64,000 nt of DNA from Prosapia bicincta (Eukaryota > Arthropoda > Insecta > Hemiptera > Cercopidae), in assembly GCA_036971475.1 (NCBI GenBank), contig JBAIZL010000002.1, positions 230,171,143 through 230,235,142 of the forward strand. The letters are read 5' to 3'. Of this stretch, positions 26,001 to 37,869 are shown in pieces. The notes under the pieces are model-generated. The model did not search any database. It was not told where the DNA came from and was given only the letters and a program-made list of their open reading frames with translations. The number at the start of each line of letters is the position of its first letter. Positions within the stretch are counted from its first letter, which is position 1. The translations under genes and the position numbers were made by a program.

Positions 26001-26768
26001 ATACAAATTATTTTAATTTGTGAATGTTTCCTCGTCACTCTAAAAACTTCGTGAGTTAACGCACTCGTTTATACTACAAGGGGTATGAATTCTCAGGACC
26101 CTACACACTTTTAAGAGGGTGAACCTTAGCTTTGAAAAGTTAAGCTTATGTGGGTGGTATTTGTAAATCTATTTTACTCAAACTGGTTTCTAACACCAAT
26201 TTTTTTTATAATTTTTAGACTGCCTTATTCATTTTTATCTTATTCTATTTAAAACTCTCTATCTAAACGATAGATTAGACCAATCGACCGACTATGAACT
26301 ACGCTCAGAAATTTCAGCTCGCTAGGATTTTCGTTGTTACTCAAATAACGGCTGTAAATACGGTCACTAAGTTTTAGTTATTTGAACTGCTACCTTAGGA
26401 TAAGCTTTCAATATTAATTATCCAATTACTCCAATTAGTCTTTATTTAATTATTTATTTCTACATCTGGTTCACGTCAAACTTATTTTTTTAATGTCTTC
26501 TTTTTTTTCTTGACTTTTTTTAATTTTCTAACTCTTCTGAAATGGTTAATTTTTAAATAACTTTTTATACCAGATATTATTATTTTGTACTTCTTCCTTT
26601 TTAATGTATGCAGAGCTTTTTATTCATAGGTACGTAATTAATGTTCCTATCGTACATAGGACTAGTAAAAAATTAATACAATCATTTTTGTTGTTGTGGT
26701 TAGTGTTATTATTATTATTATCATTATCATTATTACACAATATCAAGAGCACAGTGGTACAATATATT
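26000..26768. other. AT-rich non-coding stretch
   Basis: Only a short ATT/ATC-type simple run near 26705-26735 is visible. The open frames over it are simple-sequence artefacts. Confidence 0.4.
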
Positions 26769-26847
26769 ACAATGAAAATATTGGAAAGAGCCCCAATACC
26801 ACAAACATAATAAAAAATAACAAATAACACAAGTTACTTAAGATTAA

Positions 26848-26892
26848 ACCCTTATGTACATTTCGATGACCATGTCATCATCATCAGAGGGT
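26848..26892 (-). ncRNA. Hammerhead-ribozyme-like motif, left arm
   Basis: Read on the minus strand: ACCCT, core CTGATGA, one extra T, stem II GATGAC-ATG-GTCATC, GAAA, an eight-base palindrome ATGTACAT sharing the last A of GAAA, an A at the cleavage position, then AGGGT. ACCCT and AGGGT pair perfectly as a 5-bp stem I. All conserved core blocks are present in the right order. The extra T before stem II and the A at position 17 are departures from the ideal but not excluded by the known NUH rule. Activity is inferred, not seen. Confidence 0.5.
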
Positions 26893-26991
26893 CTTACAAA
26901 ATTACAATTCTTGTGCAAACAAGAAGTTACAAACTAGAATGATCTACTAGAAACTACAATCATTCTAGTTTGTAACTTCTTTTGTAATAAG

Positions 26992-27036
26992 ACCTTCTGA
27001 TGATGATGACATGGTCATCGAAATGTACATAAGGGC
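26992..27036 (+). ncRNA. Hammerhead-ribozyme-like motif, right arm
   Basis: Mirror copy of 26848-26892. The core CTGATGA is at 26997-27003, stem II at 27005-27019, GAAA at 27020-27023 and the palindrome at 27023-27030. Stem I here is acctt with agggc, which has a terminal mismatch and one wobble, so this arm is the more decayed of the two. Confidence 0.45.
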
Positions 27037-27139
27037 TTAATCTTAAGTAACTTGTTTTATTTGTTATTTTTGATTATTTTTTGTTGTATTGGGTTCTTTC
27101 CAATATTTTCATTGTATTATCATTATTATATTTTTTCCT

Positions 27140-29355
27140 ACTGTGATGCGGGACTCTTGGCTAATACCCACAAAACCCTCGTTCTTTCCGTCTCTGTAGC
27201 TCTGACTAGGACATCACTGTGGTAGCACTCTTCCTGACCAGAAGGCTCCTTCATTAACCACAGCGGCTTCTATTTCTCAGACTGCTCTTCTTTGTGTTGG
27301 TGTAAAGCATTGAGCTACAAGGCTTGACCTCGGCCAACTTCCTGCTTCACTTTAATGCTCAGTATTTTCTCGATGTATGCTGCTACTTCTCTTCAGTTGG
27401 ATGCACTGTATAACATCGTCTCTACAATCTTAGTCGCGTCTATTGGCCCTACGTTGTTTTTTAGCACTGACTTCTTTAACTACCACGTTTTGTACACAAA
27501 AAAGTTGTGTTGGGAATTGTCGGGTGATCTGCCGCCACATTAAGAGCAGTTCGGTTTGTCTACTTTCTCAATTTTATATAAAAGGGCTTTCTCAATTTTA
27601 TGTAAAGGAATTTGTCTGGTGGACTCGTTCTTTCTGGAAGCACCGTAGCCTGTAAAGAAATGTGTTGTGTAAAGGTTTACCTCTCCATAACTCCTGTCAC
27701 CTCAACTTGATAGGTGCTTCTTATTAGCCTGGCTGTCCACCTTCCTTTGGTTTCCTCAGACCATCTTTCTTGCCACTTGTCTACAGTCAACCTTTATGCT
27801 ACACATTTAATTATTTCACCGCTCTGCAATGGTTTTCTTCTTAAGTGCCAATAAGTCAATAAGAATTATTCCTGCTACCAAGAGAACTGCCGTTTCGGAA
27901 ACATTTCGACCATAACAGGCTATTCTTAGTAAAAACTTTTCTGCCCATTTAACTTGATGTTGAAAAGTTAACTTATTGTCAACCGTAGTGCCTTAGTACT
28001 TGTTAGCTTCTTTGACCACTATACTTTCCCTTCCTACAAGGTTATGAGGAAGATGTCTTTTGAAAATCAGAACTATCTCATTTTTTCCATAGTCAAGTGC
28101 AGATTATGCTCCATCATCCAGCTGTCAACACGACGCATTACATAAGCCAGTCGTAATTGGACGAACCCTTTTTTTCTCTCTGAGATTACCGTTGCGATAT
28201 CATCTGCGTATCCCACAAGTTTCCTCTAACCTTGTTACACGCAAAATAATGTCTTCTTTCTTTCATCTAAGTCCATGAGATATCTTATACCAGGTACCAA
28301 CGGTCACTAAATATGCCGGATCCCAAACAGTGGTTGTACATAATGAGTAATATGAATGGGCGAGTTCTTACTACGACTTTAATGACCTCCGAAGGGATTT
28401 CATCCGGTCCCAGAGCCTTGTTATTTTGGAGTAAATTGGCTACAATCCTTATTTCCTACTCCGTGAAGAGCGAGACACCTTGCTTCCTGTCTTCTCCCTT
28501 GCGATTAGTCTGGTAGGAAAGGAATAAACCATATACTATAATCTTATTTTGTACCGCATTCATTTGTCTTTCATCCATGAAAGAGTTGAGGTTTTTCATT
28601 ATTAGCTTATATCTAAGACCCCTAGGGGATTTATTTAGGTCTTCACGGAGGTCTTTCCAGCATCAGATTTGACCCTCCCTAATTGCTCTACGGAGTTCTC
28701 TCTTTTCCAGCTTGCATTACAATAGACCACCTCTTCATTGTCCACCCTCCTCGGCGTGCAATCCTATCCAAGCGTCTCGTTTTAAGGCACTTCTTCCGTA
28801 TATGGCGATCTCCTAGTCCACCAATTTGCAGCACATTCATTTCCTCTAGAGATCCGTTTTTAGGGAATAAAAACCTTCCAGGCTCTTTGAATGTGGTTCA
28901 TTGTTGGGTCTATTACAGCTTCGGCATACACAACAAATATCCTTTTGCGTCATTTGCCTCATTTTTGTGGCATCCTATTTGGGGAATCCTGCAAACCTTC
29001 CGAGAACCTTTCCCGATCCATTCTTTCAAAATTCCACCTGATTTTTTTCAGTGCTTTTATCCTGAAAAGAGTCTTTGTTTTGTTAGAATTGATACGGAAA
29101 GGATGTACTGGAGATAGTTTGCCGTATAATCCTCCACTACAATCCGGTCCTGAATTCTAGGGACTAGTGACTATGTCACTACCTCTATATCCTGGTCGAC
29201 AGAAGTTTGTCGTGTTGCCAGTGTTAAGCCCGACGAGCCCAAGTCTTGATGCCATGTCTATTACGCGCTTGGAGCTAGTTACACCTGCTCCTCATTCTGT
29301 AGCCCTCGCAATGAAATATCATCCAACAATGAGATTTCCTCCTCTAACCTGGAGT
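27140..29355 (-). pseudogene. R1-like non-LTR retrotransposon (LINE), 5'-truncated and decayed
   Basis: The minus strand translates in pieces, with many frameshifts and stops, as the single-ORF product of an R1/jockey-type LINE. From 5' to 3': the end of an apurinic endonuclease (29160-29350: LIVGWYFIARATEWG, then a stretch resembling a TTFCRPGYRGS motif), the linker (about 28550-28750), and the reverse transcriptase. In the RT, NNKALGPDEIPSEV (28370-28440) and GYADDI (28196-28213) are clear; the last is the catalytic Y-x-D-D box. A C-terminal C-x2-C...H zinc knuckle remnant lies at 27480-27550, with a stop between the cysteines and Y in place of the last C. The 5' end is lost near 29355, where an ATT/ATC simple repeat begins. 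This is dead on arrival and long decayed. Strand and family are secure; the exact clade is inferred. Confidence 0.85.
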
Positions 29356-29450
29356 AATATTACTCTTATTAATATTATTATTATCATCATCCTCATTATC
29401 GTGGTCATCGTCGTCATATTCGTTGTCATCATTGTAGCATTTATAATAGA
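29356..29450. repeat. Imperfect ATT/ATC simple-sequence run
   Basis: Trinucleotide-like ATT, ATC and GTC repeats start exactly where the LINE homology ends. It may be an expanded tract at the truncation point. Confidence 0.75.
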
Positions 29451-32400
29451 CTACCTTTCATTACACCTTATAAAATATTTTTGGTCGTTTGGCTTCGATA
29501 AAAAATTTTCTCTCCGTTTTCCACTATTTTTTCATGATAATCTATTTCGTATTTTCTTGAAATGTCTACGATTGTAATAGTTTATAGTCAGTAGAAAAAA
29601 ATTAATAAACTACAAAATTTCACAAGAACAAATAAATGTCATAGAGATAAAATAAGTTTATAGATAAGGACGTTACTAAAAGCATTTACCTCAACAATTT
29701 AACGGGAGGAATATAAACACGAGTGCAGAACATTTAATAGCTCGTCTTCAAATAAATATAAAAATAAAACCAGGTCAGCTTTAGAATTGTAAGTTTCTAC
29801 AATCGAAATATCAAACGAATAGTCTATAGACATTATTATCTAATAATTGGCCTCATCGTTTTTTTTCTTAAGTAGATAGGCCTATATATTATAAAATTTA
29901 TTACCGAAAAATCATTATATATAAGTTATATAATATCTTACCACATACAAAAAGTCTTGTAAAATTAGACCATCTACAATACAAATTAATAGAGGTTTCT
30001 ATAAAAATCTAAATTGATATATCCTACAATAATTCGAATACTTTTGGCTGGTCAATTGCCAAATATTTCTGTCCAGATGAGTAAAAATATCATAAATTGA
30101 CGCTTCGCTTTGTAACGTATGCAAAACGGGTTTTTCTACAAAATTAATTTACACTCCACTAACAAGAAAAAAAAAAAAAAACTTACAAAACTGTAGGCTA
30201 ATGATAACACTCGATAGACAATTAACATTATGAAACAAAACTATCCAACTTAAATAAATTTATAAAAGTCTTTAATAATTGGATTTTTATACGTATTTAA
30301 TTTAGATTATAATTTCCTATAAAAAGGCATAAAAATCACAGGGCACAATACACAACGTATCACCTATATTTGTTAGAATAAATTCTTATTTTTACTTGAA
30401 AGTTTAAAATTAACCCTGTTAAGAAATTTTAAAACTTAATCTAAATTCTACTAAAAGCCTAGGATATGATAAATAAACTCAATAAATGTAGCCAAAGTCA
30501 TTATTAGGTCCGTACATTATATTACTATAGCCTATTCATCTTAAAGTTTTGGGAAATGATAGCCTATATTTTTCTGTAGAAATACATTTTATTCTTTAAA
30601 ATATACTACAACATAAATAATATCACAACTTATGAGTAATAAAAGCCGCTGTTGTATGTAATTATAGGATAAATATTATAAATTACTTTTGATAAAATAT
30701 TCAATGTTTTTGAATAAATAAACATATTTAACCTCGAATCAACCTTTAAGAGAATGAAAATATTCTATTCGCAATAAATATCTTATTGATTTTCCGAAAT
30801 ATTCAGGATAATTCATTCATCTTTCAAAATATGACTAAAACGCCTCTATGTAAATATTATCTAGAGAAATAATGATATTATTATTATTATTATTACTATT
30901 ATTATCATTATCATTATAGTAGTAAGTATGAGATTAAAACTATAGAGTCTTACTCCCGATGGAACAAACATAAGAGGTTCCTAAAGAAGTTAACACTTTA
31001 AAAACCTCCACTTTTAAAACATGGGGCGCTTTTAAAGTAAGAACAGTTTGTGCATCATATAGTTCCATATTGTCTCGTAACACTGGTTCAAATTAGTCAC
31101 TCTTGATGGACCCCTTATGTGGTGTTATGTTTTACATGTATTGTGTTAGTTGTTGCTCTATGGTGTACTTATTTATTTCCCACTCTTGTTAATCAATAGA
31201 GTTGGGTTTTAAAACGCAAACTTACTCACTCTTCAAAATTTCATATTTATGTAGAAGGCTCATCTTTATGTACAAAAATAATAGGCCTAAGGTAGTTTGT
31301 GTAAGCTTCAAAAACTTAAAAATATCTCAACCCGCTTCAAAGATTGTTTCTACTAAATATTTGCGTCAGTAACATACTCTAAACGGCAAGAAAAACGGCT
31401 TTTTAAACCATCAGCTGTGACGAGCAACCGCGACATCTGCCGCAAACGCAGGGATCACTTGCGCAAATCACTAATGACTACCATAGTCACATGTGAAACT
31501 TACCTATTCCCAGTTACATTATTTACTAAAAACAAACAAACTTATCCACTTTCATCCTTTCACATTATTGTACAACCTCAATTAAATATTCACCTTAATC
31601 GAATACTTTTGTGTGATCATGTCGTGATTGATCTACTTCGTTCACCAAATCTTTAGTAGAGGTATTTGGAAATACCAGTATCCACCCGAGCTTCAACTTC
31701 TTCATTTATGCCGTGAAAAGAGTTACAACACTGGTGATCTCTTGACATATGCCCAATCAAGCATTCCCAAACTAACAAGAGGACATAAGGGTATTTATGA
31801 TCCCATAATGTAAATGATAAATAATGGAGTTGGGGGATCATTTTCTTAGATACGATATGAGTATGTGAGAAAGCATTTCTTATCCGATTCTGACAATGGT
31901 TATATCTAAAAATGCCATAACGTTAGCCCTGCATTTTCTTAGTCTTTGGAATATTGTAAAAATTAAATCTCTATGAAACGTATTTTTTTTTTGTTCCTCA
32001 TTTCTCATCAATGGGTAGAGCTAGTAATTGGTAAAACGAAAATAAATTGTGTAAACATTTTAATTAAGTGAGAACAAACAATCATGATTAACCATACTAC
32101 TCAGTTATGAGTGACAATATAAACAAAGTCTTCAAAAAAGTCGCTCTCCTAAAACGGTTGAGCATTACACAAGATTTCTTCAAATTCCAACATCAAAGGA
32201 CCATGAAGAAGAAATAAATATCAAGAATCTAAGTTGCGTGATAACATCAATGTAATACTAGAAGTAACACCAATTGTAACTTCGAAGGAAGGAGGTCCAA
32301 AAATCAGGACAAATAGCCTATTTATTCAAGACAAAACCTTAGAATTTGGCCTTAACCTTTGGAAAACAACTCAAAAGCTATAAATCAAGATTCAATCATG

Positions 32401-34856
32401 TTTAATTATGTAATTACAACATGTTTCAAACTTATTCTAGACATCTACAGGGTAGCTAAAGTTGCAGTGTTACCGAAACCAGAAAAACGACAAATAAGGA
32501 GTTAAACAGATATAAAAACATTACTACTAATAGTTACCAAGCTCTTACTGAAGCTAAGCTATTCAATCCGTTCATAAGAATAAATTACAAAAATACCGTT
32601 TTTGGAGTCATAAAAAACACCGCCTTCGTTTACAGAAAAAAGCTGATGTAATAGACTGAATATAAGAATGGTATTTGCACTGCATTGTTTTTATATATAG
32701 GCTAAGTCTTTAAGCGTGTAATGAAGGTCTCATTTACAAATTAAATGAAAGAAATGCTCCTTAAAGATAAAGAATAATAATCCTAAGAAGTATACTAGGT
32801 CTAGTACTCTAGATTGTTTACGCCTGTTAAAATTGCACCGCACTATAGACGACCTTCAAACTTGCGGGTGACTCTTTGAGTCGCTCTCATGCTCTGGGTC
32901 TACCGACAAGAGCAGTAAGCAGGGTCATGTTGATGAAGTGAGGTCAGTTCCCAAGTAACGTAGTAAATGATCAAACGGCATTCAATATTAGGCCTAATGG
33001 AATTACATCATTCCTTGTGAAAATAGTGTTAAATATCTAACTATGAACCTATGTCCTAACTAACCCCTCTATTAAAAATTATGAACTATAGATACAATTT
33101 TTTGATACCAATGACAGACAATTAAAGTTGCCTTTGCATGATAACATAGTCGGATTCCTAAATCTGCCGTGCTTTTAGGCAACCAACGGTGGCGATTATG
33201 ATTTATTCAGACGTTCCAGTAAAAGATATTAAACATTTGGTAACTGGACATTTGTGTACAATAATAAAGTCAGATCGGAGATGTGAATATCTAGATGATA
33301 ACAGAAGAAATAAATATTACGCAAAAAGCTTAAAAATAGATTTTACATTCATCCGAATACAGCAGCATTTAATAAACTCTACATTTTTAGACAATTCAAA
33401 AGAACCAAATCAACCGAGTAACTGTAGAGTTGTGTAGAGAAAAAATGTAGAGACAAATTTAGTTTTATTGAGCTTGAAGTTAAGATACGAAGAAAACCTT
33501 TTACCCTTCACATTTATTGTTTATAATTGTAACAAGAACAATTTGGTGAAATAAGTCTTTAAAGAAAAAAAATATACCCTTCTACTTATATTGCTGAACA
33601 GCTTTTGTAGGAATAAATGTGTGCCCAAATGCGAGAAGACCACAAACATACCACTTCGCACATTATGTGTTATATTTGGGACGATAAGACAACGCTTGGG
33701 CCAAAATTTTACTCATTTCGTAACTGGCGATAGAACTTTGATTGTTTGTTACACATCTCTGATCAAAAGGTAATATTTGGTAATATTTGAACATTTCGAC
33801 AAAATTAAGAGGTTTCATATAAAACTTACATCAGACAAAACTTGGTCTCAGTTTCCGGACATACTAAGATATAAAATAAATGCGTAATGTGATATATGTT
33901 GCGAAAATTTACCTCAGTTTGAAAACCCACGACTCACATTAACACCGCATGACTTTAAGAAAGCGTTCTGCTTCCAGGAACAACTATATTAATAGAGATG
34001 AATCGATGTTATAATAATGTATTGGAACAAATAATTGAAGGATTAAATGGGCAGGCTGATTAAATAGAGTTTTCTGATCAAGGTACTATTCGAAAGCTGA
34101 TGCCTTGATTTGACAAGTGTTTTGATAACATACTTTATTACTATCTAAATAATGGCATCTATATGTAGGCCCTACATGTGAAAATGGTATTAATGAAAAC
34201 AATTTGTTTGTTCTATAGTTTTATAAATACCGTAAATTAGGTTGTTTTGGATCCATTGCAAAATGGACACGTGACCTCTCACGAATGAAATTAGACGGGA
34301 TTTAAGTTAGATTTTTGTTAATGAACAATTTATTCGGACTACATTAAATTATTTTGGATTAATCATTCTTGAAATAATGAAGAGAATCATTTGCCGCTTT
34401 AAGAAGTGTTTATTTCCATATTAATCTGGCTAAAGGGAGAACTTTCAATACAAACTCAACTTTCTTCAAACATTCTCCTTCATGATACTTTGTCTCAACG
34501 TTCAATCCAATATATTCGAGTCCCATTTTCTATCGTATTTACCTTCTGTTCACCTGAAACCCCTTTAACTGACATTTGCATTCCGATCAAACATTCTCAA
34601 ATTTTGTCAAACCAAACTCTTTTCTCTATTTGTATCTAATTCCCTATTATTTTGTTTATCTCTTTCTATCTCAATTTACTTCATATCCTTACACGTAATA
34701 TTACCTATTGTTCCCAAAAATCACAATTAAATTTTGTATTTTCGATTTGTATTCTCTTCGTTGTATTAGTACTTCACGATATATAGCCTACTATAATTAA
34801 TATTTAACATAAATATTAATTTACTTGTTTTTCTCTAGGTTCTTTTTCTCTGAAGA
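29451..34856. other. AT-rich non-coding stretch
   Basis: No transposon coding region or gene was recognised. A short ATT repeat lies at about 30873-30920. A GC-richer, CpG-containing block is at about 32830-32960. Open frames here (for example 33189-33437 and 33591-33773) resemble nothing I know. Confidence 0.4.
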
Positions 34857-34864
34857 TAATAATC

Positions 34865-35612
34865 GGATCTTTTCCGTTATACGTATACCACTATTTAAAT
34901 ATATTGAATAATACATTTTAACCATTGTTTGGTATAAATAACGGAACATGTTTTAAAACATGTTTCCCTCATTTTCAACCTTTAGAACCGGCTTTCTTAT
35001 CTGTAAAGCGGTTTTCTTATCTGTAATCTGGCAGTCGTCAGTTTGTTTGCGAGACATAATGAACTTTCTTCGATTGGCCGATCTATACAAAACTGAAGAA
35101 GATGCGATACATTGTTCTAAACGTGAGTGCCGTGAGTACAAATCTATTCGAGTTGACACTTATTTAACAGGTTCGAAACTGCCATTTCGAAAGGTGTTAG
35201 TTTTTATCTATTGTTGGTCCAGGAAATTAACAACAATTGAATTTTGTGAGCACGAACTAGAAATCAATCATAACACAACTGTAGATTGGTGTAACTATAC
35301 GTATAATTTTGTTGATCCCGAAAGTGGTGCTCACACACAAACAATTGAGAGTACTTGGCGTCTGGCTAAACAACGAAATAAAAACCAGTGCGGGACCAGA
35401 CGCACGTTGTTAGATTCTTACCTGTGCGAGTTCATGTGGCGGCGGCGACACGCAGGAAAGGACTTGTTTGAGGAAATACTGCGTAATATCGCCGAGTATT
35501 GGCCACCTTCATCAACATAATAAGGTAACTTACTTACATAAATATAATACTTATAATGAAAAAGCATATAATTCGACATTAAATAGTGGTATACGTATAA
35601 CGGAAAAGATCC
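34865..35612 (+). mobile_element. Merlin-type (IS1016/ISXO2-like) DNA transposon, internally deleted
   Basis: The terminal inverted repeats are perfect over 34 bp: 34865-34898 starts ggatcttttccgttatacgt and is the exact reverse complement of 35579-35612. The element is flanked by a perfect 8-bp duplication TAATAATC at 34857-34864 and 35613-35620; 8-9 bp is the Merlin hallmark. At 748 bp it is shorter than an autonomous element, but it contains an open transposase-derived frame (35059-35520). Undecayed ends and duplication mean it is young compared with the other elements here, or it was mobilised recently by a full-length relative. Confidence 0.93.
35059..35520 (+). CDS. Internally deleted ISXO2-like (Merlin) transposase, 153 aa
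   Basis: ATG at 35059, stop at 35518-35520. The frame stays open upstream to 34960, but MNFLRLADLYKTEEDAI is the usual start of this transposase family, so I choose 35059. Recognisable blocks: N-terminal helix (residues 1-18); LPFRKVLVFIYCWSRK (41-56); NTTVDWCNYTY (72-82); ESGAHTQTIESTWRLAK (88-104), whose I-E-x-x-W holds the E of the DDE triad; and LLDSYLCEFMWRR (118-130). The family normally has a zinc ribbon after residue 20 and about 100 residues carrying both catalytic aspartates between 'NYTY' and 'FVDPESG'. Both are absent, yet the frame is preserved across the joins. It cannot catalyse transposition. Whether it is expressed is unknown. It could be a chance-open relic of a young element or a DNA-binding or dimerising derivative. 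Confidence 0.8.
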   Translation: MNFLRLADLYKTEEDAIHCSKRECREYKSIRVDTYLTGSKLPFRKVLVFIYCWSRKLTTIEFCEHELEINHNTTVDWCNYTYNFVDPESGAHTQTIESTWRLAKQRNKNQCGTRRTLLDSYLCEFMWRRRHAGKDLFEEILRNIAEYWPPSST

Positions 35613-35620
35613 TAATAATC

Positions 35621-36520
35621 ATTTGTAACATTATGATCACTTTTGTTTCTTGGCCATTGTAATTATTTTACTTATTGAAGATCCGTTACTAGAGTTCCTC
35701 ATGAAACTACCTACCTAGACTGACATATCATTCTACTCATCGTTTTCGGTGTATTCAGTAATGCCAAAATAATGCCTAATTCAACTTTAAATAATTCAGA
35801 TAAAATCGAGACACCGAAGAAATAAATAATCTAGCGGAAGAAACATTCGTGTAAAAACTTGTCTTAATATAAATTTGTAAAAAAGAAAAATAATAACGAG
35901 GACAAGAAATGCGGGTAGAGGGTGACTTGTGTAAATGGCTTAAAAGCATCTAAATGACAGACCATTTCTTATAGGAAACATTACCTAAGATGACAAAATT
36001 AGAAATTCAGATATGACCAAAAGTCGTGGTTGGATGTTGCGGGACGAGTGGAGTGGGGTAGGGGGTTGTCTGGGCCCTTTTATGTCCACCGATTTATCAA
36101 AACCTTCTCCGAGGCAAAGTGAATACTATCTCCGTAGCTGACATTCTCTTGTCATTTTTCCCCTTTCCCACCCCCATTCACAACCGCAAGTCTCTTATTC
36201 TGTAGCGAGGTTCATTTTTTAAGTTGCAAAATGAGGCGGAAGTGAAGAAAGAATCGGGGGATGGTTTGACAGGGGTAGAAGAAGGGAGGTTGTCTTGTAT
36301 AGGATTAGTCGATATCTGAATATATTTTCCGATGGAATGTAAATAGTGCTGAGTAAGTGTATAAGCGGATCGGGGTGATTTCATACAGAAATCCAACATC
36401 TGCGAAAACGTGTAACTTATTCTTTAGCAAAACGTTGATAATGTATCCGCACAGTGGTTAGACTCAATATATCTTGAGCATGACGGGGACCATACTACTT
36501 TTTAAGGATTTATCAGCCTA
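35621..36520. other. Non-coding stretch with a GC-richer block
   Basis: AT-rich to about 35985, then a block to about 36420 with more G and C, including 'gtggagtggggtaggggg' and 'cccctttcccaccccc'. No coding frame is recognised on either strand. It is a candidate conserved or regulatory segment by composition only. Confidence 0.4.
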
Positions 36521-37865
36521 TTTTATTGGATATGTATTTATAAATTATGAAAATTATTGTGGTTTCGGATACATTGTTTTATATCAACAGCCTAGACCTA
36601 CGTGTATAGGCTTACACGTATAATTTATTTTCTGTGTAATAGAGCAAAATGTTCTTACAAATGAAAGTTGCAATAGAAGAACTGACATTAGAATAGTCTA
36701 AAATAACAAGTGATAGCTATAATTTAAAAACAAGTATGTGAGACAAACTTTTTTATTGGATATATATTTATAAATTATGAAAATTGTTGTGGTTTTGGAT
36801 ACATTGTTTTATATCAATACGTGTATAGGCATACATTTATAATTTATTTTCTGCGTAATAGAGCAAAATGTTCTTACAAATGAAAGTTGCAATAGGCTAC
36901 AAGAACTGTAATTAGAATAGCCTAAAATAACAAGTGATAGCTATAATTTAAAAACAAGTATGTGAGACAAACTTTTTTATTGGATATATATTTATAAATT
37001 ATGAAAATTGTTGTGGTTTTGGATACATTGTTTTATATCAATACGTGTATAGGCCTACATTTATAATTTATTTTCTGCGTAATAGAGCAAAATGTTCTTA
37101 CAAATGAAAGTTGCAATAGGCTACAAGAACTGTAATTAGAATAGCCTAAAATAACAAGTGATAGCTATAATTTAAAAACAAGTATGTGAGACAACTATTT
37201 TATTGGATATATATTTATAAATTATGAAAATTGTTGTGGTTTTGGATACATTGTTTTATATCAATACGTGTATAGGCATACATTTATAATTTATTTTCTG
37301 CGTAATAGAGCAAAATGTTCTTACAAATGAAAATTGCAATAGGCTACAAGAACTGTAATTAGAATAGCCTAAAATAACAAGTGATAGCTATAATTTAAAA
37401 ACAAGTATGTGAGACAACTATTTTATTGGATATATATTTATAAATTATGAAAATTGTTGTGGTTTTGGATACATTGTTTTATATCAATACGTGTATAGGC
37501 ATACATTTATAATTTATTTTCTGCGTAATAGAGCAAAATGTTCTTACAAATGAAAATTGCAATAGGCTACAAGAACTGTAATTAGAATAGCCTAAAATAA
37601 CAAGTGATAGCTATAATTTAAAAACAAGTATGCCAGACAAACTTTTTTATTGGATATATATTTATAAATTATGAAAATTGTTGTGGTTTTGGATACATTG
37701 TTTTATATCAATACCCTACGTGTGTAGGCCTGCATTTATAATTTATTTTCTATGTAATAGAACAAAACGTTCTTACAAATGAAAGTTGCAATACAAGAAC
37801 TGTCATTGGAATAGCCTAAAATAACAAGTGATACTATATTTTAAAAACCTGTATGGGAGACAAAC
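36521..37865. repeat. Tandem satellite, six units of about 224 bp
   Basis: Units start with ttttattgga at 36521, 36751, 36975, 37198, 37421 and 37645, giving lengths of 230, 224, 223, 223 and 224 bp. The last unit fades out at about 37865. The four internal units are almost identical, while the first and last have diverged more, the usual result of unequal exchange. Each unit has a short dyad (tacgtgtataggc with a partial reverse copy) and a 'taggcctac'-like word. No coding potential is seen. Confidence 0.95.
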
Positions 37866-37869
37866 CGTA

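Larger units (their letters stand above)
26769..27115. mobile_element. 347-bp inverted repeat with a hammerhead-like motif in each arm
   Basis: The outer ends are acaatgaaaatattggaaag (26769 on) and its reverse complement ending at 27115. The arms are about 165 bp, highly similar, and meet near 26940-26950 with a second short inverted element in the centre. Each arm has CTGATGA, a 6-bp stem, GAAA and ATGTACAT in hammerhead order, one pointing left and one right. The arrangement looks like two copies of one small retroelement inserted tail to tail. The right end is within about 30 bp of the 3' end of the R1-like LINE, so it may have inserted into or beside that element's tail. Confidence 0.75.

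Noticed and set aside
28683..29577. Plus-strand open frames of 89-144 codons
   Set aside because: They are antisense shadows of the minus-strand LINE, whose recognisable motifs are on the other strand.
36521..37865. CRISPR array considered because of regular repeats
   Set aside because: The whole 224-bp unit repeats without unique spacers, the genome is animal, and no cas-like gene is present.
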